The position numbers were made by a program, and so were the translations under genes. Source: Mesostigma viride (taxonomy: Eukaryota > Streptophyta > Mesostigmatophyceae > Mesostigmatales > Mesostigmataceae). Taken from it: a DNA stretch of 64,000 nt. Within the stretch, counting starts at the first letter, position 1; every line of letters starts with the position of its first letter. The DNA lies in the NCBI GenBank assembly GCA_009746045.1, contig RPFO01000165.1, positions 6,471,036 to 6,535,035 of the forward strand, read 5' to 3'. Positions 32,806 through 43,868 of this stretch are shown one piece after another. The notes under the pieces were generated by a model. That model was not told the DNA's origin. It did not search any database and saw only the letters and a list, made by a program, of their open reading frames with translations.

Positions 32806-33140
32806 GGGAGTCGGTTCATCAACGCACAGGGACAGGAGTAGGCTTCCACGAGGAAAGAGGATGGTCAACGACGGGAGTCGGTTCATCAACGCACAGGGAC
32901 AGGAGTAGGCTTCCACGAGGAAAGAGGATGGTCAACAACGGGAGTCGGTTCATCAACGCACAGGGACAGGAGTAGGCTTCCACGAGGAAAGAGGATGGTC
33001 AACAACGGGAGTCGGTTCATCAACGCACAGGGACAGGAGTAGGCTTCCACGAGGAAAGAGGATGGTCAACAACGGGAGTCGGTTCATCAACGCACAGGGA
33101 CAGGAGTAGGCTTCCACGAGGAAAGAGGATGGTCAACAAC
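32806..33140. repeat. 67-bp tandem repeat, 5 units
   Basis: Units start with GGGAGTCGG at 32806, 32873, 32940, 33007 and 33074, all 67 bases apart and nearly identical. The A tail has two units. Confidence 0.95.
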
Positions 33141-35271
33141 TGAAGAACTTTAACCGCCCAAACCGAATTGCTATTACTAAAACACAGTTCTTGTTTTCTA
33201 GCAGTGGCACCCGCAAAGCATTCAAGACATGCGTTTAGTAAATATTAAGTGCACACAACAAATGTCTGTGGCCATACAAGAAACTACCTCAACCTGCATG
33301 CTACAATGTCCCTTGCCTGAACCATCCACAGCGTCATGCAAGACATGTATCAGGCAATGCTGCGGCCACACTAGGTACAAGAGCCCCTTATGTCTTTGCA
33401 AGGACTCACTTAAGCCCTTTTCTGTTGGCAAGCGAGGGTTACTCGATAGGCCTGTTTAGGTTGGCATGCCCAGTGGTGTGCAGCCACACAATTGAGAAGC
33501 CCCTGTCACCTGGCCCCATCACTGGTACCAAATACTGGACCAAGTGAGCACGGGGCAGATCGTGGGGGTGGCACATACACATCGGAAACCGCATGGAAAA
33601 ACTAGTACTTCTTCTTTAAATAAATAGAGTTATGAAAACCAAAAACCAGCTCGCCAGTGACTACTATCTATACCTGCCGTTGAGCCAAGCAGATAACAAC
33701 TCCAAATGCAGCAATGCTGCTGGCATAGCACTTGCGGACAACGCCCGCAAATAGCATCAGCTCCCCTGCTGATATAATAGCGATGTTACACCACGCTCAC
33801 GCCCAGCAGCGTTATCCCCGTCGCCACATCTCTCCATCTCTGCACACGGAGTGAATTGCTCCCCGGGTAGTCCTGTCTAGGACGGGGCGCTCCAAATGTG
33901 TTCAGCGGTGGGCCGAGGGATGGTGTCCGACTGGTGATTCCATATCGTGAGGGTACAAGCACAATTCGCATAACTAGGCCGATGGAACAGCCTGAGACCA
34001 TGAAGAGATTGGGCGTCCGAAGCTTGTCTTTGTAGTAGCCGAGTTTACCGACTAGATAAGGTCTATCTGAACCAGCGCGCAGCTGCGAGCCGGGGCAATC
34101 GAAATGGGAATGCCAATGGACATGCCGACTTGTGTCCCTGAAACAAAGATTAGCATTAGGCGAAAGGACAAAACATCGAGGGGTAAGTTGGTTGTCTTAA
34201 GGACGTCGTCGCTTGCTCATAGCGTTTCTCTGTAGCGGTCATGCAGGCATGAGGCATTTTTACCGGAAATGACAGTTGAGTTCAGTTAAGTGTATTCCCA
34301 CGCCGGTTATCCGAATAAACCAGAACCAGAATTGACAGGCCACTGTAATAATGGGCGCTGGTTCTTGGCTGGTTACAGTAGAAATAATGCAGCACTTTTA
34401 CGGGTTTACTGTACTTGGTAGTTGGTAGTTGTGCACTGGCATACCGAATCCTAGCCCCAAGGCTAACAGGCGGCGCCCTAACAGGACTACAGCAGAATCT
34501 CAAGAGTTGAGTTGAGTTGATTCAATTCCCGCGTGTACCGAGTAAGCACGGGCTAGGAACGGTTGCGTAGTTGCTGGGACGGTCCGGTGTTGGAAATGTA
34601 CAGTACCACAGTACCATGCTCAACGCTCGGTCCAGCGAGCTGGTTAAACCCGTAACTCGCGGTCCGCGGACAACCATCATTACCATACCGCAACCATGTC
34701 AAATCATCATTTTCACCAGCAATCTTCAGCAATGATTGCCATGCCTGATGCCGTGGCCCCCGGCCCCCACGAAACCTGGATCTTGCAACAGCCGCCCTGA
34801 CTTCGCCTTCATCGAACAGACGCCCTGCAAAGGCTGCGACGAGCCGAAGACGGCAGCCCGAAGGCCATGGCTTTGCTTACGTTCGGCGCAGGCAAACGTA
34901 ACCAGGCCTGCACTATAAGCTGCATGGATGTCGACGCCTCCAAACATTGGCATCTCACAAGCTGCTCACGGCAAAGTCTCGGTTAGCCACCCTTGGTCAA
35001 GAAATATTTTAACCATTTACGTGGAGAAATTCTGCGTCTACTTTTCACAGGAAGTGAGTCCGGGTAGCATGGTCGGACATACTTCGCCTCTACTCGCAAT
35101 TCGGTGAGGCGCGCGCAAGCGATTGGATCTCTTAAGGCCTTTTAAGTCCCCTTGGAAGCAGGAGGAGTTTGTCACCCGACATCGCTTGGCGAAAACAACT
35201 TGAAGCAAGCAGCGGTGCTGAACCTCTCGTAGCCTGCTTCTTTTCGATTTGGCTGGGGGGCCTAGAGAACA
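33141..35271. other. end of the C tail and 5' flank of gene D
   Basis: Bases 33141-33595 match 7810-8260, and 33781-35271 match the 5' flank of gene B (9518-11013). The intervening about 190 bases are unique, standing where the A unit has its GGT/GGA arrays. Apart from the weak Cys-rich exon candidate (34736-34918) I see no gene. Confidence 0.6.
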
Positions 35272-38061
35272 ATGGGACTTCCGGCATGCACAGAATGTTT
35301 GAATTCCGCTGCGACGTGCAGCTCGCCATTGCTCACCGAGCATCCTCCATTTGGCCGGCGTCCCCATCGGTTTCCTTCTTCCCGCAATGTCCGCGCTCCC
35401 AGCCATTCAAAGGGAAGGTTGGATTGCCTGGGGCAGCGCCTCTTGTTGCGCCAAGGAACTGGGCTGAGGTCGTTGCCACCACACCCGTCGCCTTTCTACG
35501 GGCGACGCAGTTCGTTCTCAACGTCCGTGTCAGGTCGCCGCCAGGGAGCCAAGTTGAATCCCATCAGCCCACAGTCCCTTTATACCTCACCCCCCCGCAG
35601 CCCTGATGTTTTCGAGCCTGCGCCAAGGCTGAGGGACAAGTACCCGGATGTTGCAGCACAGTACCATCCCACGCGCAACCGAGACGAACCAGTATCAGTA
35701 GATGGCATCAGCCCGTTTTCTTCCGCGATGCGCTGGTGGAAGTGCGACAAGGGCCCCGACCATGAGTGGCAGGCCAGAGTTGTGCATCGCACAAGCGGTG
35801 GGACTGGCTGCCCCTGTTGCGCCGGACTGCAGTTGTCAGTCACCAACTCCCTCGCAGCCAAGTTTCCCCAAATAGCTGCGGAGCTCCACCCGACCAAGAA
35901 TGGTCCCGGCGTGGATGGATCCAAGATCCTGGCGGGCACCCACGAGAAGTACTGGTGGAAGTGCGACAAGGGCCCCGACCATGAGTGGGAGGCCACCGTT
36001 GATTCTCGCACAAGCGGTGGGTCTGGCTGCCCCTGTTGCGCCGGACTGCAGTTGTCAGTCACCAACTCCCTCACCGCCAAGTTCCCCCAAATAGCTGCGG
36101 AGCTCCACCTGACCAAGAACGGTCCCAGCGTGGACGGATCCAAGATCCTGGCGGGCACCCACAAGAAGTTCTGGTGGAAGTGCAACAAGGGCCCCGACCA
36201 TGAGTGGCAGGCCACCGTTGCTTCTCGCACAAGTGGTGGGTCTGGCTGCCCTTGTTGCACGGGGAGGCAGCTGTCAGTCACCAACTCCCTCACAGCCAAG
36301 TTCCCCCAAATAGCTGCACAGCTCCACCCCACCAAGAATGGTCCCGGCGTGGATGGATCCCAGATCCTGGCGGGCACCCACAAGAAGTTCTGGTGGAGGT
36401 GCAACAAGGGCCCCGACCATGAGTGGGAGGCCACCGTTGCCTCTCGGACAAGCGGTGGGAAGGGCTGCCCCTGTTGCGCCGGACTGCAGCTGTCAGTCAC
36501 CAACTCCCTCACAGCCAAGTTCCCCCAACTAGCTGCACAGCTCCACCCCACCAAGAATGGTCCCGGCGTGGATGGATCCAAGATCCTGGCGGGCACTGCA
36601 CAGAAGTTCTGGTGGAAGTGCATCAAGGGCCCCGACCATGAGTGGGAGGCCACCGTTGCCTCTCGCACAAGCGGTGGGTCTGGCTGCCCCTGTTGCGCGG
36701 GGAGGCAGCTGTCAATAACGAACTCCCTCACAGCAAAGTTCCCCCAACTAGCTGCACAGCTCCACCCCACCAAGAATGGTCCCGGCGTGGATGGATCCAA
36801 GATCCTGGCGGGCACTGCACAGAAGTTCTGGTGGAAGTGCGACAAGGGCCCCGACCATGAGTGGGAGGCCACCGTTGCAAACCGGACAAGCCGTGGGAAG
36901 GGCTGCCCCTGTTGCGCGGGGAGGCAGCTGTCAATAACCAACTCCCTCACAGCAAAGTTTCCCCAAATAGCTGCGGAGCTTCACCCCACCAAGAATGGTC
37001 CCGGCGTGGATGGATCCAAGATCCTGGCGGGCACCCACAAGAAGTTCTGGTGGAAGTGCGACAAGGGCCCCGACCATGAGTGGGAGGCCACCGTTCATTC
37101 TCGGACGAGCAGAGGGAAGGGCTGCCCCTGTTGCGCCGGACTGCAGCTGTCAGTCACCAACTCCCTCACAGCCAAGTTCCCCCAAATAGCTGCACAGCTT
37201 CACCCGACCAATAATGGTCCCGGCGTGGATGGATCCAAGATCCTGGCGGGCACTGCACAGAAGTTCTGGTGGAAGTGCGACAAGGGCCCCGACCATAAGT
37301 GGGAGGCCACCGTTGCAAATCGAACACGCGGTGGGACTGGCTGCCCCTGTTGCGCCGGACAGAAGCTGTCAGTCACCAACTCCCTCACAGCCAAGTTCCC
37401 CCAAATAGCTGCGGAGCTTCACCCGACCAATAATGGTCCCGGCGTGGATGGATCCAAGATCCTGGCGGGCACTGCACAGAAGTTCTGGTGGAAGTGCAAC
37501 AAGGGCCCCGACCATGAGTGGGAGGCCACGGTTGATTCTCGGACAAGCGGTGGGAAGGGCTGCCCCTGTTGCGCCGGACTGCAGCTGTCAGTCACCAACT
37601 CCCTCACCGCCAAGTTCCCCCAACTAGCTGCACAGCTCCACCCCACCAAGAATGGTCCCGGCGTGGATGGATCCAAGATCCTGGCAGGCACTGCACAGAA
37701 GTTCTGGTGGAAGTGCAACAAGGGCCCCGACCATGAGTGGGAGGCCACCGTTGCCTCTCGCACAAGCGGTGGGTCTGGCTGCCCCTGTTGCGCGGGGAGG
37801 CAGCTGTCAATAACCAACTCCCTCACAGCAAAGTTTCCCCAAATAGCTGCGGAGCTCCACCCGACCAAGAATGGTCCCGGCGTGGACGGATCCAAGATCC
37901 TGGCGGGCACTGCACAGAAGTTCTGGTGGAAGTGCGACAAGGGCCCCGACCATGAGTGGGAGGCCACCGTCAATCATCGGACGAGCGGTGGGACTGGCTG
38001 CCCGTTCTGCTCTGGCCGTTGGGCCTCACCAACAACCTGGCCACAAAAGACCCAGCAGTAG
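35272..38061 (+). CDS. DUF4379-type zinc-ribbon array protein, gene D (11 fingers before a frameshift)
   Basis: A 929-residue frame from ATG at 35272, with an N-terminus closely like gene B. Eleven intact C-x5-H-x15-C-x2-C fingers follow, the longest array in the window. Finger 8 has PDHKW instead of PDHEW. After finger 11 (CPFCSG) the sequence GGGCCTCACC (38021-38030) replaces the GGGCATCCGTCACC of gene A, a net loss of 4 bases. This shifts the frame and ends the protein at 38061 without the cap finger. The fingers are even more alike at DNA level than in B and C, consistent with recent unit amplification. Whether the shortened protein is functional is unknown. Confidence 0.8.
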   Translation: MGLPACTECLNSAATCSSPLLTEHPPFGRRPHRFPSSRNVRAPSHSKGRLDCLGQRLLLRQGTGLRSLPPHPSPFYGRRSSFSTSVSGRRQGAKLNPISPQSLYTSPPRSPDVFEPAPRLRDKYPDVAAQYHPTRNRDEPVSVDGISPFSSAMRWWKCDKGPDHEWQARVVHRTSGGTGCPCCAGLQLSVTNSLAAKFPQIAAELHPTKNGPGVDGSKILAGTHEKYWWKCDKGPDHEWEATVDSRTSGGSGCPCCAGLQLSVTNSLTAKFPQIAAELHLTKNGPSVDGSKILAGTHKKFWWKCNKGPDHEWQATVASRTSGGSGCPCCTGRQLSVTNSLTAKFPQIAAQLHPTKNGPGVDGSQILAGTHKKFWWRCNKGPDHEWEATVASRTSGGKGCPCCAGLQLSVTNSLTAKFPQLAAQLHPTKNGPGVDGSKILAGTAQKFWWKCIKGPDHEWEATVASRTSGGSGCPCCAGRQLSITNSLTAKFPQLAAQLHPTKNGPGVDGSKILAGTAQKFWWKCDKGPDHEWEATVANRTSRGKGCPCCAGRQLSITNSLTAKFPQIAAELHPTKNGPGVDGSKILAGTHKKFWWKCDKGPDHEWEATVHSRTSRGKGCPCCAGLQLSVTNSLTAKFPQIAAQLHPTNNGPGVDGSKILAGTAQKFWWKCDKGPDHKWEATVANRTRGGTGCPCCAGQKLSVTNSLTAKFPQIAAELHPTNNGPGVDGSKILAGTAQKFWWKCNKGPDHEWEATVDSRTSGGKGCPCCAGLQLSVTNSLTAKFPQLAAQLHPTKNGPGVDGSKILAGTAQKFWWKCNKGPDHEWEATVASRTSGGSGCPCCAGRQLSITNSLTAKFPQIAAELHPTKNGPGVDGSKILAGTAQKFWWKCDKGPDHEWEATVNHRTSGGTGCPFCSGRWASPTTWPQKTQQ

Positions 38062-38354
38062 CCGTGCAGCTCCACCCTACACTGAACGCGGCGGATGTGG
38101 ATGCATCCAAGATCCTCCCGGGCTGCCGTGAGAAGTACTGGTGGGCATGTGCCAAGAGTCCGGACCACGTTTGGCAGGCGTCTCCCTACAGCCGGACAAG
38201 CAAAGGGAGAGGCTGCCCGTATTGCGTGCAACCCGGCCGCAAGCCCAAGTCCCCGGCTGCCACATTTCATGATGCTCCAGCCCAACTCTCCCCGACCAAA
38301 GAGGGCCCTGGTGTGAGTGCCGCCAGCATCGTGGCGGGGAGCAACCAGACTTGA
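38026..38354 (+). pseudogene. frameshifted cap finger and tail of gene D
   Basis: In the other frame, the sequence continues the family C-terminus: NLATKDPAVAVQLHPTLN, the cap finger (PDHVW, GCPYC) and SIVAGSNQT before TGA at about 38352. It is disconnected from gene D by the 4-base deletion at about 38024 but has no internal stop, so the lesion is recent, or the deletion is an assembly error. Confidence 0.75.
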
Positions 38355-38386
38355 TGATTGAAGCACTGGATTTGTGCCGTGGGTGT

Positions 38387-38877
38387 GGCGGATGCTAGCG
38401 TTGGGCCACCACACGCTCCACCCCACGTGCCTGACCAAGAGTGGTGTGGCGGATGCTAGCGTTGGGCCACCACACGCTCCACCCCACGTGCCTGACCAAG
38501 AGTGGTGTGGCGGATGCTAGCGTTGGGCCACCACACGCTCCACCCCACGTGCCTGACCAAGAGTGGTGTGGCGGATGCTAGCGTTGGGCCACCCCACGCT
38601 CCACCCCACGTGCCTGACCAAGAGTGGTGTGGCGGATGCTAGCGTTGGGCCACCACACGCTCCACCCCACGTGCCTGACCAAGAGTGGTGTGGCGGATGC
38701 TAGCGTTGGGCCACCCCACGCTCCACCCCACGTGCCTGACCAAGAGTGGTGTGGCGGATGCTAGCGTTGGGCCACCACACGCTCCACCCCACGTGCCTGA
38801 CCAAGAGTGGTGTGGCGGATGCTAGCGTTGGGCCACCACACGCTCCACCCCACGTGCCTGACCAAGAGTGGGCCGGG
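38387..38877. repeat. 61-bp minisatellite, 8 units (tail of gene D)
   Basis: GGATGCTAGC recurs at 38390, 38451, 38512, 38573, 38634, 38695, 38756 and 38817, then GGGCCGGGCATGG closes the array as after genes A and C. Confidence 0.95.
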
Positions 38878-38924
38878 CATGGATGCCACCTGCACACGGG
38901 GGGGGGGGGGGTGTTGACGAGGTG

Positions 38925-39190
38925 TGATGATGGAAGTGCAGCAAGGGCCCCGAGTGCAGGAATGCCAAGCTTGTTAATGCAGCTGCGGCCATGCGCGGCG
39001 CCAGGCTTCTGCGCTGTGAGACGTGCACCCGCCACCAACTCCCCATGCATCACCCTCTTCCCCGCTCCGCTCACCCAGCTGCACCCCGCGATAAACGAAC
39101 CGGGGCTGGACCCGGCCCGGCTGCTTGCGAACGGCACGTGCAGGGGTGTGGTTTCCGTGCGCCAGGGAGCCAGGCCACACAGGGAGGGCC
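38925..39190 (+). pseudogene. decayed zinc-ribbon finger (relic) after gene D
   Basis: GATGGAAGTGCAGCAAGGGC at about 38930 is followed by a frame with ATNSP and LTQLHPAINEPGLDPARLL. It is arranged as in the other three relics and preceded by a G run (38898-38911). Confidence 0.65.
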
Positions 39191-39344
39191 AGCGTGAGGA
39201 GCCGCGCGGCAGGGGGGAAAGGGGTGGTCGGCACGTACCGGGGGGGGGGCAGGGGGCCCATGCGTGGAGGGAGAGCGATGCGGCACCTTGGTGGAGGGAA
39301 GCCTGAGCTGCTGGCTCAGTAACATGGGCCGGGAGGGGGTTTGA

Positions 39345-40058
39345 GCATGAAGCTGACTGCGCGCCGTCCGTGACACGTAATGACCCTATTGCAGTTTGCT
39401 TGCTACTGTGCCAGTAAAGGGTGGCAAGCCTAGTCGGCGTGACCACGGTCCACGGGCACTGGTGTGGCCTGGTTGGTTGGAAAGGTCGTTCAAGCTCTTT
39501 TTTGCCTTCAATCGGTTTCTGGCCTCCTGCGTGCCGCCCACTTTTTTGGCGGTGACCTGGTATGTTGGGTCTTTGGCTGCAATAATGCATGCAAGGTGCA
39601 TGTCTCTAGTGAATAACGTTTTGGGCGCTGAAACATCGAACTCGTCACCCATACTCCAACATCGCCTGTGCATCACTATAACATACAGTACAACTAGAGT
39701 GGTTATACACGGCCTCGTCGAGTACTCCAACATCGCCTGTGCCTCACCACATCCCAGCAATGACCTCTTTCTTTATTCCATAATTGTTTTAATTCGTTAT
39801 AATTATTATTACTTTTTACTTTGTCTTTTTTTATATTGTTTTTATTATTATTATTTACATTTTCTTTTCTTTTTTCATTCTTTCTTTTTCTTTTTTCCTT
39901 TTCCCTTTGTAATGTATACTTCTTCCCTTTTCTTTTAGCCCCTTCGCGTTTGTGTGTATGCGTTCCCTCTTTTCCTTCTTAGTTTTGGTTGTTTTTGTTT
40001 TCAAATGTTTTTGTTTTTGTTGTGTGTGTGTGTTTTCCCTATAAACCTTTCTTGTTAA
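39345..40058. other. duplicated tail module without a supported gene (D copy, truncated)
   Basis: Follows the A, B and C tails up to CTATAAACCTTTCTTGTTA and then stops exactly at the TTAA-flanked element. The expected CCCTCTGTCTCC continuation is not found downstream in the window. Confidence 0.6.
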
Positions 40059-40062
40059 TTAA

Positions 40063-42320
40063 CCCGTGTTTTTTTACAACGCGATACATCGCGTTGTAGG
40101 GTTAGAATCTGACACGTGGCAAACCTATTAAACATGCGATTTTTGGTCTGAAACTTTCAACATAGGTCAGAAACATCTCATAGAATTCAAGAAAAAATCC
40201 TGGTATTTTTGGTATTTTTTTTGTGACAGCTGCAAACAAATATTGAATTGAATTGAATTGTAACATAACTCCGTTGGGAGTATATGTAGCACATAGCCCG
40301 TGAGAGGGGGCATATGGCCTATCATACATCCTAAGCTACTTCCTGCAAGGGTGGGGATGTAAAGGACCCTTGCTCTAGGTGCACCAGGGCACGTGCATCC
40401 CCATGATCTTCAAGCTATGCCCAGCGAAGGGGGAGCCTGTCATGGGGGGGAAGATCAGCATAGCTATACAAAGGCTAAAGCGGGGCTCTCAGCAGAGAGT
40501 TACTCCCTGCATGGGCACAACATAACTAAATAAAGCTAGGCATCATCTGGAGTGTGGCTCATCATAGGCACACATGTACATGATTAAATAAAGCGCGTGG
40601 CTTAGCTGGGGTAGTGCCTCTAGGAGGCGTACATGTACATGGCCACGGTCTATCTATTCTACACTACTACTGCTGTATTCCCCTAAGCTGGGGCGTCTGG
40701 AGTCGCTGGGGCCGCGGGGGTCGCCTGCCAGGGCTTGTGGCCGACGTAGATGGCCGCCCCCTTCCAGCAAACAAATATGTACCACTGAAATCAGGCATTT
40801 TCGCGGGACGAAGGTGAAGACGACGGCGATGGCGGCAGGTAGATCTCGCCAGTTTTCACGCGAATTTCAGTGGCTGTTGGGTGGCACGACCATGACGATG
40901 CGTTCAAAGGTTGATAATTAGGTTTCTACGAGTTTGTTGAGGTACTGGGGCAAAGGAAACGTAGTTTTTTCCAGTTTCTCACCCAACTTTCATGCGGAAA
41001 CCTGGAAACCGGCATACATATTATTTCGTCAAGACTCGGGTCTGCTGCGGCACCATGCTTGGTATTTCCATGGTGTATCGACTTCTTAATAACACATGTT
41101 TATTCATTCCGAACGCCCGGACTCTCGGCTAAACCGAGATTTGTGCAGACTTTTATTGGGTAGCTCCGGGCATGATGGTGCCTGCAAATAGCGTAAGGCG
41201 TGACCGTGGCTATTGCTACGGTATGCTGTATTTTCCTGGAAATGGCCTTTGCCACCGGCTCAATAGTGCTTGCAGGCGTAAGTATATCGTGTTTCTACCT
41301 AGTTTCTGCCAGTTTTCCACTTATTTCTGCCGACCTCTGCCCAGCCTCTCTAAGACCGCCATCCTACTCGACGTTGCTTGCATGTCAGCCATAGCAGGTT
41401 GCAGTTGTGCAGTATTTAGGTGCTGTATACGTCGTCAAGCCGTGCATATATCGTGAGGATTGGATGTTGATGGTTTATACTGCGTTGATTGTGCAAGAAG
41501 ATCAGCTAGGTGCCCATGCATAATCATGGTGTATAATCATGTGTTGTTAGCATCTTGCCACCATTTGCTAGCATGCATTCCAGCGTCATCTTTGCCTGCA
41601 TGTAAGCTCATGGATCACTCAACCTATCCAAACCTTGCATTACACGTGCCTCTTTGTTTCAGTATTGCACGCGTTATGGAATGAAAACCCAGCACCTCCG
41701 TTCCCACGAGGCATGTGCTCAACACGTTGCGAGAGTGGATGATGCTTTGGCTATGGCTGCCTGATTCAGTCATATTAGGTCATCCAGTCATGATGTTTGA
41801 TGCATGTTTGATGCTGTATAACTTATACAACACCTATTTTCAACGTTTTGACCCTCCAAGCTCACTATGGCCCCGTTAATGGGGCTCGTGTCGTTGCGTC
41901 ATGTTGTGAAGGGCTCTCATTTTTCCCACTGCGTTGTACTGCGTTGTAATTGTGATGCTAATGAAAAATAGCTCCAGTGGCTTAATGGGCCTGAGTTTTG
42001 TTTCACAGAGCCTGCATATGTTGCCCATAGCTCGTGCAAGAAGCCAGATTTTTTTCATGAACCATTTGTGAATAAGCACGTGACTTGTGACCTAGGGTCA
42101 AGAAATCGCGGTCATGGTCAGACCCCCCTGTATTCAAACCAGTGTATCTCTCTAATGAATTAGCATTTTGTAGTTCTGAGCAGCTCAAAAAATCCTTTGA
42201 TTTATGGGCTTTCAGGAAAGTATATACATGACCATGAAAATGTTTTTTCCTTAGGTGCTATACGCGTTCTAAAAAAAGCTTACAACGCGATATATCGCGT
42301 TCTAATTTAAAAAACACGGG
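40063..42320. mobile_element. TTAA-flanked (piggyBac-like) non-autonomous element E1
   Basis: Ends are CCCGTGTTTTTT (40063) and its complement AAAAAACACGGG (to 42320), each bordered by TTAA, the target and end pattern known for piggyBac-type elements. Just inside each end is a palindrome (AACGCGATACATCGCGTT at left, AACGCGATATATCGCGTT at right). No transposase frame is visible in the 2.26 kb. Assignment to piggyBac rests on ends alone. Confidence 0.6.
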
Positions 42321-42465
42321 TTAATTAATGTTGTGTATGCCGGTTTTGGGAATTTCCGCTAAAAAGCGGCGAGAAACTGGTCTAATCTGCGTTTTCCTTG
42401 CCACCCAATACGCCGCCAACATAGTAAAAAGCTAATTATCAACATGCAAGCATCTTGACGGCCGT

Positions 42466-43868
42466 ATTATGCTGTACAAAAACAAAGGTTCCCCTGACGA
42501 CCCCGCCAACTACAGAGGAGTCTGCATCCAGAGCGCCGCACTTAAGTTGTTCATCATGCGCATGATCCTCAACCGCCTTCGTTCTGCTCTCGACTGTCAC
42601 CTTGGGGAAAGTCAAATGGGCTTCCGTCCTGGGCGCAACACTATCATGGCCATCTTCGTCGCGCGTCGCCTCTTCGAGGAAATCGCTCTCCTGCAACCTG
42701 GTGAGTTTCCCGCCATCCTGATCTTCGTCGACTTCATCAAGGCTTTTGATTCTGTCCTTTGGGACGCTCTATGGGCTGTACTTGCTCGCGCTCGCGTCCC
42801 CACTCCCCTGATTACCGTCATCCGTACGCTGTATGAGGGGTCGACCACTTCGGTGCGCACTCAACACGGCATTACCCCGCCATGCCCACTGCAGACCGGC
42901 GTCTGGCAGGGTTGCGTCCTGTCGCCGTACCTGTTTATTATTGTAGTGGATTATGTTATGCGCCAGGCACGTGCTCGCTTTGCTAGCATTGCAGGCCGTG
43001 CCCCTGGCCTAGCGATCACGAACGAGCTTGGGGAAGGGGGGCCGACTAACAAGCAGAATTTACTAGCTGACCTCATTTATGCCGACGACACCACGCTCAT
43101 CGAGAAGCCGGAGTCTGCCCAACTTTGGCTGGACTGCCTGGCGCTCGAGGCTCGGGCGGTTAGTCTAGAAATCAGCCCCAAAACGGAGGCCCTGGCCCTC
43201 GGCATGGCAGGGACCCCACCCACACTCCGCCTCTTAGACGATGCCGAGGTCAACTACCCTCCTTCAGGCCGCTTCAAGCTGCTCGGCAGTTGGCTTCCGG
43301 ATCCCGACTGCGAGGACGACATGACGACACGGATCGGCATGGCGTGGGCGCATGCACCTCCATGACCACCGCCGCTGGTGGAGCAACCCCGCCCTACCCC
43401 GGATCGTCAAGCGTGACCTCTTCAAGGTCGTCATTCTGACGATCCTGACCTTTGGCGCCGAGACGTGGACACTGATGCAGGAGCTGGAGCAACGACTCGA
43501 CGGCGCCGTCACCAAGATGCTGAGCAAGGCCCTTAACATCCCCTTTGGTTTGCACACATTAGTAATGAGGATTTGTACGCTGATTTGCCCTATGTTTCCC
43601 ACATTATTAGGCACAGGCGCCTGGGCCTAGCCGGGCACCTGGCCCGCACAGATCAGGTAGATACATCAGATAGACTAGCTGGCACCAAGCCCGCCCAGCC
43701 TGGGCGATATGTCCTCACCTGGCGTGCCCCCGGCCGCGCGGGGCAGGGCCGCCACCCGTGGACTTTTCGTGATAGACTCGGCATGGACATGTGCTACACT
43801 AGACGTGACGGGCTCACCCCCGGGCAACCTCCTGGTTTGTCTGTAATATGGAGGCAGATGGTGCGCAA
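42466..43868 (+). pseudogene. reverse transcriptase fragment of the outer LINE
   Basis: Carries RT motifs NYRGV, GFRPGRN, FVDFIKAFD (motif A), GVWQGCVLSPY (motif B), YADDTTLIE (motif C) and FKLLGSWLP. Upstream RT and the endonuclease are absent through 5' truncation. The frame breaks after about 43360, again near 43440-43610 (AETWTL, then GHLARTDQ), and ends about 43880, so the gene is dead. It is close in sequence to the inner LINE protein. Confidence 0.85.
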
